Assembly: GCA_030638105.1 (NCBI GenBank)
Contig: DAOWFF010000061.1
Location: 1-7,686, forward strand
Source: an archaeon
GTDB lineage: Archaea > Nanobdellota > Nanobdellia > Pacearchaeales > GW2011-AR1
DNA length: 7,686 bases
Direction of reading: 5' to 3'
The notes under the pieces were generated by a model that saw only the letters and a list, made by a program, of their open reading frames with translations, searched no databases and had not been told where the DNA came from. The position numbers were made by a program, and so were the translations under genes. Every line of letters begins with the position of its first letter. The first letter of the stretch is position 1. Positions 1 through 4,922 of this stretch are shown one piece after another.

Positions 1-1
1 A

Positions 2-310
2 ATTAACTCAAATTTAGAAAAACTACGTTTGGGAGTCCTCCAAAAAACAATAAATAAAGTTGTAGCAAGTAGAATTGCAGGAGATGGAACTTACAGAGAA
101 TTATGGAGAACCACTGCCACAAAAATAAAATATAACTTAGAAAAACTTTCTTTTTTGAAACATAAAAAAACAGATATTGTTTATGGGATTAGAAATCCTC
201 AACTGGTTGAATTTAATAATAAGATTATTGAAGCTGTTGAAAAAGGAGAAATAAAATCTCAAGAAGATATGGAACGATTTTTTAAGAATGATATTAATTA
301 TGGGGCATAA
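2..310 (+). CDS. 3' end of a gene cut by the window edge, function unrecognised
   Basis: The reading frame is open from base 2 to the TAA at 308-310, about 102 codons. A TTG at 29 could serve as a start, but the frame continues upstream without a stop, so this is more likely the C-terminal part of a longer protein. The visible part is soluble, basic and probably mostly helical. It begins with a hydrophobic/basic helix (LGVLQKTINKVVASRIAG), then GDGTYRELWRTT, then a lysine-rich helix. The last 40 residues are charged and helical (VEKGEIKSQEDMERFF). I see no signal peptide, no cysteine motif and no membrane segment. I do not recognise the family and give no function. It converges on the restriction-enzyme gene with a 35-bp gap. 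Confidence 0.6.
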   Translation: MNSNLEKLRLGVLQKTINKVVASRIAGDGTYRELWRTTATKIKYNLEKLSFLKHKKTDIVYGIRNPQLVEFNNKIIEAVEKGEIKSQEDMERFFKNDINYGA

Positions 311-327
311 TTATGAAATAGCGTAAA

Positions 328-333
328 TTTTTT
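328..333 (+). terminator. short T-run, possible archaeal terminator
   Basis: A run of six T lies 18 nt after the stop of the left-edge gene, in the 35-bp convergent gap. Archaeal RNA polymerases can terminate on T-runs without a hairpin, so this could end that transcript. In such AT-rich DNA a T6 is weak evidence. Confidence 0.3.
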
Positions 334-345
334 GTAAAATCTATA

Positions 346-1119
346 TTAATTCCCCATTTTCTTCTCTGCAACTTCCTTAATCTTTTCCTGTATTTTTTCT
401 TTAAATTCTTTTCCAACTTCCTCAAAAATATCTAAAATTTCTTTGTATGTTCCTTTCCCCCCCAAAAGTTCCCAGAATTTTTCTGCAACATAAAGTTCTT
501 TTTCTTCATCAAGATAGCCCTGCATTGTAAATCTGCTATATGGCTCAGGATGATATGGATTATAAGGAATTGCTAAAATTGTGTTTACTTTTTTATTTCT
601 TAATGCAACCCATTCTAACAATTTTTGTTTGGATTTAACAAAAACATCCATGTTTGGTTTTGCGGTTTTAATTTCAATATAAAATTCTTCATTTTCTTTT
701 TTTAGAAATAAATCTGCTCTAATTTTTATTTTTCTTCCTCCGTTGGAATTACAATTTAAAATTTCTTTAATTTCTTTTTCTTTATTTGATCGTCTTGTTT
801 TATTTTTTATTTCCTGCAGAATTTTAGAGATTGCAGAATTTTCTTCATTTGAAATTTCTCCTTCAACATCATAACCAGTTTTAACTTCCTCAAAATGTGG
901 CTCTGCAATAATTTTTGCTACTTTTTCATAAACCGACATTCCTAAAGTTGTAGCTAATGAATGGATAAAAGAATACGCCGCGACTTTTTCAGAATCCTGC
1001 ATAAGTTTAACTAAAAAAGGCATGGAAGTTGTTTCACGAACATATTTTTTTAATTTGCTATTTATTTTAATTCTTAATAGTTCCTTAATCTTTTCCACTT
1101 GCTTATCTGTAAGTGTCAT
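346..1119 (-). CDS. TdeIII/MjaII-family type II restriction endonuclease (PD-(D/E)XK)
   Basis: A protein of 257 residues. It resembles the TdeIII/MjaII family of type II restriction enzymes (Pfam RE_TdeIII type), whose founding members cut at GGNCC. The N-terminal part has TTSMPFLVKLM (about 31-40) and AAYSFIHSLATTLG (47-60). The nuclease core shows D136 in IRADLFLKK and E149-I-K151 in YIEIKTAKPN, a D...ExK catalytic set. LLEWVA (167-172), PYNPYHPEPYSRFTMQGYLD (185-204) and VAEKFWELLGGKGTY (211-225) are further family-like blocks. I chose the ATG at 1119. The frame is open to an ATG at 1251, but that extension would overlap the upstream nuclease gene by 98 bp and adds a non-family-like segment. 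It follows the RecB-like gene by 34 bp, so they are probably co-transcribed. No partner methyltransferase lies in this window. The specificity is a family inference. Confidence 0.82.
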   Translation of the reverse strand: MTLTDKQVEKIKELLRIKINSKLKKYVRETTSMPFLVKLMQDSEKVAAYSFIHSLATTLGMSVYEKVAKIIAEPHFEEVKTGYDVEGEISNEENSAISKILQEIKNKTRRSNKEKEIKEILNCNSNGGRKIKIRADLFLKKENEEFYIEIKTAKPNMDVFVKSKQKLLEWVALRNKKVNTILAIPYNPYHPEPYSRFTMQGYLDEEKELYVAEKFWELLGGKGTYKEILDIFEEVGKEFKEKIQEKIKEVAEKKMGN

Positions 1120-1153
1120 GTTAATAATAGAATTCTTTGATTTATAATTCTTC

Positions 1154-1942
1154 CTAACTCCAAATCCCCAACGACTTGTCTTTTTTTCTAAACTCTGAAC
1201 ATCTTGATTTGTATTCGCACCAGTTACAGAGAACTGTTTTTCTTGAGGCAAATTCTGTTGTTGATTCTATTTTTTTTATTAGTTCAATGGTTTCCTGCCT
1301 GAGTTGTTCAATTTGTTGCGAAGTTCTTCTTGAGACGATTTTTATGTTGTGGGCGAGGTAGTGCCAGATTAAAGCGATTTTTTTGTTTTCTTCAATTAGT
1401 TCTCTGATTGCGATTGAGTAAAGTGCGAGTTGTTTGTCGTTTTCTATTTTTTCGCGGGTCGGGAGATTGTTCGCGGTTTTGTAATCATGGATTTCATATT
1501 CGTTGTTTTTTAAATTATGTGCCAGTCGGTCAATAAATCCCTGAAGTTTGAATTTGCCGTCGCCATTCAAATCAATTTCAATTCTTTTTTCAATTTCAAG
1601 CGTGTTGTCGTCAAACGGCTTGTGCTTCATATAATAATTAAGCAAAAATTCCACGCCTTTGTTAAAATAGTCCTTTGTTGTGAATTCTTTTCTGACGATT
1701 AAAATTTCTGGCTCGTATTTTTCTGCCCATTTTTCTGAATAATAATTTATGAGTTCGCCGATTGTCGGGATATTATTTTTTTTGACTTCTGTGTAGAGCC
1801 ATTCTAAACTTTCGTGAGTGATTTTTCCTAAAAAACTTTCAATGGACATGGCTTCTGCAGGTAATTTGTCAATGTATCTGAATTTAAATTTAAGAGGACA
1901 ATGTTCAAAAGTTCTTAGTCGGGAATGTGAATAGATTGTCAT
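1154..1942 (-). CDS. RecB/Cas4-like PD-(D/E)XK exonuclease with probable Fe-S cluster
   Basis: A protein of 262 residues with the layout of a stand-alone RecB-family nuclease (PDDEXK_1 type, related to Cas4 and the AddB nuclease domain). The opening SHSRLRTFEHCP carries C15. GKITHE holds H43, LQGFIDR holds D138, YEIHDYKT gives E150, D153 and K155, and QLALY (171-175) is the QxxxY motif. The C-terminus has C239-x2-C242-x5-C248, which with C15 makes the four-cysteine set that binds a 4Fe-4S cluster in AddB and Cas4. No helicase domain is present. Such nucleases process DNA ends in repair, recombination or defence; no cas genes are visible, so a CRISPR role is not supported. The start at 1942 immediately follows a TGA in the same frame. 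A weak AGG lies 13-15 nt upstream. The restriction-enzyme gene follows 34 bp downstream. Confidence 0.85.
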   Translation of the reverse strand: MTIYSHSRLRTFEHCPLKFKFRYIDKLPAEAMSIESFLGKITHESLEWLYTEVKKNNIPTIGELINYYSEKWAEKYEPEILIVRKEFTTKDYFNKGVEFLLNYYMKHKPFDDNTLEIEKRIEIDLNGDGKFKLQGFIDRLAHNLKNNEYEIHDYKTANNLPTREKIENDKQLALYSIAIRELIEENKKIALIWHYLAHNIKIVSRRTSQQIEQLRQETIELIKKIESTTEFASRKTVLCNWCEYKSRCSEFRKKDKSLGIWS

Positions 1943-2113
1943 TCAAAACAACCTAATCGGTTTTTTTGCATTTTCCCTTCCTTTGCGGTTGGGCGATTTC
2001 TTTACAACTCCCGACTTCGCATGGGGATTGATTTCCCAATTTGTCCCTACCACGAAATCGCTCGGCAATCCTATTCTAAAATCGCATAAAAAACTGCTGT
2101 TTTTAGTTAACAT
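1943..2113 (-). CDS. possible 56-residue protein, in frame with and abutting the RecB-like gene
   Basis: An ATG at 2113 opens 56 codons ending in TGA at 1943-1945. The very next codon is the ATG of the RecB-like nuclease, in the same frame. A TATA-like CTTTATAACC is centred about 28 nt upstream of this ATG, close to the spacing of other leaderless starts here. The product would be basic in its C-terminal half (HAKSGVVKKSPNRKGR around residues 31-46), with no membrane segment. I do not recognise a family. The stretch is much richer in GC than its surroundings (45 of the 90 bases 1981-2070 by my count) and also contains a long inverted repeat, so the frame may instead be a chance opening in a structured or dispersed element. 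It could be a small protein, a 5' leader, or part of a repeat. Confidence 0.35.
   Translation of the reverse strand: MLTKNSSFLCDFRIGLPSDFVVGTNWEINPHAKSGVVKKSPNRKGRENAKKPIRLF
1988..2066 (+). other. GC-rich island with a 13-bp inverted repeat, possible structured RNA or dispersed repeat
   Basis: Bases 1988-2000 (GTTGGGCGATTTC) can pair with 2054-2066 (GAAATCGCTCGGC) without interruption. Three of the 13 pairs are G-U when read as plus-strand RNA. On the minus strand those become A-C mismatches, leaving an 8-bp core. Inside the loop, 2022-2027 (TGGGGA) pairs with 2033-2038 (TTCCCA), again with one G-U that favours the plus strand. AAATCGC at 2055-2061 recurs at 2079-2085. The wobble pattern suggests a plus-strand RNA, while the long open frame is on the minus strand, so the nature of the island is unresolved. 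Confidence 0.3.
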
Positions 2114-2121
2114 TATTAATT

Positions 2122-2145
2122 AAAAAAATTAGGGGTTATAAAGTT
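2122..2145 (-). promoter_or_regulatory. TATA-like promoter for the nuclease block, with a T-run that could end eif2g
   Basis: On the minus strand CTTTATAACC (2136-2145) is a plausible TATA box centred 28 nt before the ATG at 2113. A T7 run (2122-2128) lies between the box and that ATG, 36 nt after the eif2g stop. It could be a terminator for eif2g or just part of an AT-rich initiation region. This separates the nuclease genes from the translation block. Confidence 0.45.
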
Positions 2146-2163
2146 TGTTGAGATTTAAACTTA

Positions 2164-3360
2164 TTATCCAAGAATTTCCCCGAACCCGATTAGTCGCCAG
2201 TGTCCATTAATGTTTCGTGCGATTCCGACATTGTCGTGTTTTAATGCAATTACTGGGATTGTGAGGTTTAACTCAATTTCGTTTTTATTTATTTTCTCAA
2301 CTATTCCGATTGTAATTGTTGTGTTGATATTTAACATGAGTGTTTCTTTTGTTTTTATTGGTTCAACTTTTTGATGACCAGATATCCCCAAGACCTCTTG
2401 AAAAATTTCTGAACTTATTTTTATTTTATGACTTATTTCTGGAAGTGAATTTTTTACCGACGCTAAACAGCCAACTAAAGAGTCGGTTTTTGTCAGGAAC
2501 GGATCAAGTTCAGTTTCAATAGATATGCTTGCTCCGGGGATAATTTCTTTGACTTCTTCGCCGCCCTTGTGAAGCGAAAGAATTTTTGTTGTAAGTGTTT
2601 TGTAAAAATAATCATCTGATTTTTTAATTGTCAGACCTGGCTTGATTTCAATTTCGTCGTTGATTTTTAATTTTCCTTTTTTTAAAATTCCTCCAAGAAC
2701 TCCGCCCCTTAATTTATCTATGGATGTCCCAGGTTTGTTAATGTCAAAACTTCTTGCTACCAAAAAAATTGGTTTCTCATTTATTTTTTTCTCAGGAATT
2801 TTTATTTTGCAAAGTTCTTTTAACAATTCTTCAATATTAATTCCCTGCTGTGCTGAAATTGGAATTATCACTGAATTTTCTGCTGAACTTCCTTTTACAA
2901 ATTCCTTGATTTCTTTGTAATTTTTCAGTGCCTGTTCTTTTGTAACCAAGTCAATTTTATTTTGAACTATAATTATGTTCTGGATTTTTTTTGTCTGCAA
3001 CGCCATTAAATGTTCTTTTGTCTGAGGTTTTATTCCTTCGTTAGCAGCGATGACTAAAATTGCCGAGTCAATAATTGCAGCACCAGAAAGCATTGTCGCC
3101 ATCAGCATTTCATGTCCTGGCGCGTCAATAAAACTAATATATCTCGCTGGAACACAACCAGATTTTTTCTCGATAGTAAATTTATTCCCGCATTTGTAAA
3201 TTGTCATATCTGCATAACCGAGTTTGATTGTGATTCCTCTTTTTAGTTCTTCAGAATGCGTGTCAGTAAACTTTCCAGTAAGCCGACTTAACAAAGTTGT
3301 TTTTCCATGGTCAATGTGCCCGACAACACCGACATTTAATTCAGGAAGTTCTTTAGTCAT
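2164..3360 (-). CDS. eif2g: translation initiation factor aIF2 subunit gamma
   Basis: The GTP-binding core subunit of archaeal initiation factor 2, which carries methionyl initiator tRNA to the small ribosomal subunit. It has 398 residues, slightly below the usual 410 or so. GTPase motifs are G1 GHIDHGKT (14-21), switch I RGITIKLGYAD (41-51), G3 DAPGHE (79-84), G4 NKID (134-137) and G5 SAQ (169-171). PIFLVARSFDINKPGT starts domain II with KLRGGVLGGIL following. The C-terminus (IGFGEILG) is family-like. The zinc knuckle between switch I and G3 is degenerate: normally two CxxC pairs, here only C57 and C69 remain and the loop is short. The start has no Shine-Dalgarno sequence; a TATA box 26 nt upstream indicates a leaderless mRNA. 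It is divergent from the deaminase gene. Confidence 0.95.
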   Translation of the reverse strand: MTKELPELNVGVVGHIDHGKTTLLSRLTGKFTDTHSEELKRGITIKLGYADMTIYKCGNKFTIEKKSGCVPARYISFIDAPGHEMLMATMLSGAAIIDSAILVIAANEGIKPQTKEHLMALQTKKIQNIIIVQNKIDLVTKEQALKNYKEIKEFVKGSSAENSVIIPISAQQGINIEELLKELCKIKIPEKKINEKPIFLVARSFDINKPGTSIDKLRGGVLGGILKKGKLKINDEIEIKPGLTIKKSDDYFYKTLTTKILSLHKGGEEVKEIIPGASISIETELDPFLTKTDSLVGCLASVKNSLPEISHKIKISSEIFQEVLGISGHQKVEPIKTKETLMLNINTTITIGIVEKINKNEIELNLTIPVIALKHDNVGIARNINGHWRLIGFGEILG

Positions 3361-3367
3361 ATAAATA

Positions 3368-3390
3368 AATTATAGAAAGAGTTTTTAAGT
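3368..3390 (-). promoter_or_regulatory. eif2g promoter, leaderless
   Basis: On the minus strand ACTTAAAAAC (3381-3390) is a TATA box centred about 26 nt before the eif2g ATG at 3360. TCTATAATT (3368-3376) sits where the -10 proximal element would be. Transcription would start at or next to the A of the start codon. Confidence 0.6.
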
Positions 3391-3412
3391 TTTGGGTTAT
3401 TTTGTAGAAATA

Positions 3413-3438
3413 TTTATATACGGAATCAATCTATAATT
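3413..3438 (+). promoter_or_regulatory. deaminase promoter, leaderless
   Basis: TTTATATA (3413-3420) is centred 26 nt before the ATG at 3442, and TCTATAATT (3430-3438) follows, identical to the element before eif2g and infB. No Shine-Dalgarno sequence is present. This promoter is divergent from the eif2g promoter within 81 bp. Confidence 0.6.
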
Positions 3439-3441
3439 ATT

Positions 3442-3861
3442 ATGTCAGATGAAAAGTTTATGAAGATAGCTATTGAAGAAGCAAAAAAAGGAGATTTTCC
3501 GTTTGGGGTTGTTATAATAAAAGATGATGAAATTATTGCTAAAGCCCATAATACTGCAATCTCAGACCCAACTTCTCATGCTGAAATTAATGCGATAAGA
3601 GAAGCATGTAAAAAATTAGGTATTAAAGATTTAAGTGGTTGCACATTATATTCTACTTGTGAGCCATGCCCAATGTGTTTTACCGCTTCTTGGTGGGCGA
3701 AAATTTCTAAAATTGTTTATGGAGCAGAAGGCGAAGATGTGCCAGAAGATGAATGGAAAATTAATGTTAAGTGTAATTATTTGAATGAAAAATCTGGAAA
3801 TAAAATCAAGATTGAAAGTGGATTTTTAAGAGATAAGTGTAGAGAACTTTTTAATTTGTAA
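3442..3861 (+). CDS. cytidine/deoxycytidylate deaminase-superfamily protein, guanine deaminase-like
   Basis: A 139-residue zinc-dependent deaminase. H46-A-E48 supplies a zinc ligand and the catalytic glutamate, and P75-C76-P-M-C79 the other two zinc ligands. The wording around them (DPTSHAEINAIREAC, LYSTCEPCPMC, WWAKISKIVYG) is closest in my memory to bacterial GuaD-type guanine deaminases, with tRNA adenosine deaminase TadA the next relative. The likely reaction is hydrolytic deamination of a purine base in salvage (guanine to xanthine), but the exact substrate cannot be read from the sequence. Length is near normal, with a short C-terminal region (FLRDKCRELFNL). Its stop codon directly abuts that of rps6e, tail-to-tail with no base between. 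Such genes are often laterally moved, and it breaks up a translation-gene block. Confidence 0.85.
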   Translation: MSDEKFMKIAIEEAKKGDFPFGVVIIKDDEIIAKAHNTAISDPTSHAEINAIREACKKLGIKDLSGCTLYSTCEPCPMCFTASWWAKISKIVYGAEGEDVPEDEWKINVKCNYLNEKSGNKIKIESGFLRDKCRELFNL

Positions 3862-4485
3862 CTATTTCTTTTCTTCAGGAATTTTTTCCGCTGGTTTTTC
3901 CTCAACAATTTTTTCTTCTTTTTCTTTAGAATCTGTTTTCTCTGGCTCTTGTTCAATTTCTGGTTCTTGTTTTGTTGTTTCTTTTGGAATTTGTTTTTCT
4001 GATTCTGGTTTGTTTTCTTCAGCAGATTTCTCTGAATTTTTAGAAACAGATTTTTCAGAAATTTTTGCTTCGCATTGTTCAGGAAAAATTTCTTCAAGTT
4101 TTTTGTTGCCTTGTTTTAGAACTTTAAGATTAATCTGAGAAATTGCATTTGAAATTACCTTGCCCCTAACGGTTTTTTTTAACCGCAGTCCTTTTGGCTT
4201 ATTTCTTGAAAGTTTCTTTTTCCCTTCTTTTTTCGGCTTTTTTTTCATGGCTTTTCCATATTTCAGCAAGACCTTTTTTAGTCCAACACCTTCAACATTT
4301 GCCATTGCTGTAAAACCTGCTTTGTCGCTTGCTCCTGTGATTTCAAATTCATAGCCGTCCAAGTCAGGCGAAATTTCTTTTCCCTGAACTTTTGAATGAA
4401 GTTCTTTTTCAGTCATGGCTTCTGCATCTGCTTCTAAATGAAATGTTTTTCCTGATTTTTCTGATATATTTATTTTAAATGGCAT
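3862..4485 (-). CDS. rps6e: small-subunit ribosomal protein S6e with long charged C-terminal tail
   Basis: Ribosomal protein eS6 of the 30S subunit. Residues 1-125 match the archaeal core: MPFKINISEKSGKTF, a segment around GKEISPDLDGYEFEITGASDKAGF (36-58), LKKVLLKYGKAM (69-80), and KTVRGKVISNAISQINLKV (104-122). Archaeal S6e usually ends near there. Here about 80 more residues follow, and 135-207 is low-complexity, rich in Lys, Glu and Pro and probably disordered. I use the ATG at 4485. The frame stays open upstream to 4737, but that extension runs antisense through a plus-strand small gene and lacks S6e character. A TATA box 25-26 nt before 4485 supports this start. The last coding base abuts the deaminase stop. 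Confidence 0.92.
   Translation of the reverse strand: MPFKINISEKSGKTFHLEADAEAMTEKELHSKVQGKEISPDLDGYEFEITGASDKAGFTAMANVEGVGLKKVLLKYGKAMKKKPKKEGKKKLSRNKPKGLRLKKTVRGKVISNAISQINLKVLKQGNKKLEEIFPEQCEAKISEKSVSKNSEKSAEENKPESEKQIPKETTKQEPEIEQEPEKTDSKEKEEKIVEEKPAEKIPEEKK
3882..3914 (+). terminator. T-runs downstream of the deaminase, antisense to the S6e tail
   Basis: Two T6 runs (3882-3887 and 3909-3914) in a T-rich stretch lie 20-55 nt past the deaminase stop. They are the complement of the Lys/Glu codons of the S6e tail. They could terminate the deaminase transcript, since archaeal termination can rely on T-runs alone. Their presence is also explained simply by the coding content. Confidence 0.3.
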
Positions 4486-4503
4486 AAAGATTAATTGAGA
4501 ATT

Positions 4504-4515
4504 TGATTTAAAAAG
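4504..4515 (-). promoter_or_regulatory. rps6e promoter, leaderless
   Basis: On the minus strand CTTTTTAAATC (4504-4514) is a TATA box centred 25-26 nt before the ATG at 4485. No Shine-Dalgarno sequence lies before the start. The sequence resembles the boxes before infB and upstream of rpoH. Confidence 0.55.
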
Positions 4516-4555
4516 ATGTTGGTTAATAATTTCCAACAAAATATTCATAACAAGA

Positions 4556-4563
4556 TTTATAAA
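4556..4563 (+). promoter_or_regulatory. TATA box of the small membrane-protein pair
   Basis: TTTATAAA (4556-4563) is centred 32 nt before the ATG at 4592, giving a predicted leader of roughly 5-7 nt. It is divergent from the rps6e promoter in a 106-bp gap. Confidence 0.5.
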
Positions 4564-4591
4564 ACTTTGATTGTTAAATAAAGTGTAGAAA

Positions 4592-4753
4592 ATGGTGAAA
4601 AATAAAAAAGCAGGAACAGATCCTTTACGCTTGATTGTAGGAGTTATGCTTATATTGGGCGGGGTTTTGTATATGTTTAAATTAGGAAACTGGGGGTTGT
4701 TGGTTGCTTCTATTGGATTGCTAACTGAGGCAGTCAAACAAGTTGTAAAATGA
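4592..4753 (+). CDS. small two-helix membrane protein, unknown function
   Basis: A 53-residue ORF. It starts with a charged N-terminus (MVKNKKAGTDPLR), then a hydrophobic segment (LIVGVMLILGGVLYMF, about 14-29), a short loop with FKLGNWG, and a second hydrophobic segment (LLVASIGLLTEAV, 36-48), ending KQVVK. This predicts two short membrane helices with basic ends. I do not recognise a family. It has its own TATA box. Its TGA stop overlaps the ATG of the next gene in an ATGA arrangement, typical of translational coupling. The coherent hydrophobic pattern, the promoter and the coupling to a second similar protein support a real gene, despite the length. Confidence 0.6.
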   Translation: MVKNKKAGTDPLRLIVGVMLILGGVLYMFKLGNWGLLVASIGLLTEAVKQVVK

Positions 4754-4899
4754 ATGAAATAATAAATACAGATGTTGTAGTAGGAATTGCAGTGATAATT
4801 TTAAATTTAATTCCAATCCTGACAAAAAAATATAAATATCTTTTAGTAACTGCTATTTTGTCCTTGATAATTATGTATGGAGGGACTTTATTATCATGA
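4750..4899 (+). CDS. second small two-helix membrane protein, unknown function
   Basis: A 49-residue ORF whose ATG overlaps the previous stop (ATGA). After MNEIINTD come two hydrophobic stretches, VVVGIAVIILNLIPIL (9-24) and YLLVTAILSLIIMYGGTLL (30-48), joined by a basic loop (TKKYK). The basic loop suggests both termini face outside and the loop faces the cytoplasm. It has no Shine-Dalgarno sequence, so it probably depends on re-initiation after the first gene. The two products may work together as a small membrane complex, which is inference from their coupling. It ends 23 bp before the convergent infB stop. Confidence 0.6.
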   Translation: MNEIINTDVVVGIAVIILNLIPILTKKYKYLLVTAILSLIIMYGGTLLS

Positions 4900-4922
4900 A
4901 TAAAAACTTCTCATAATTAGTT

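Noticed and set aside
1120..1251. Longer restriction-enzyme start at 1251 (301 residues)
   Set aside because: It would overlap the RecB-like gene by 98 bp in another frame, cutting across its conserved cysteine region, and the extra 44 residues do not look like the family. The internal ATG at 1119 lies 34 bp after the upstream stop.
1154..1942. Cas4 belonging to a CRISPR-Cas locus
   Set aside because: The cysteine and nuclease motifs are shared by several RecB-like families, and no repeats, spacers or other cas genes are in the window.
3777..4097. 106-codon minus-strand ORF, very rich in Lys, Asn and Gln
   Set aside because: It is a frame-shifted reading of the A-rich S6e tail codons extending antisense into the deaminase gene, with no family features.
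4486..4737. N-terminal extension of S6e to 291 residues
   Set aside because: It is the antisense of the small membrane-protein gene and of the divergent promoter region. The ATG at 4485 begins the S6e domain and has a TATA box at the right distance.
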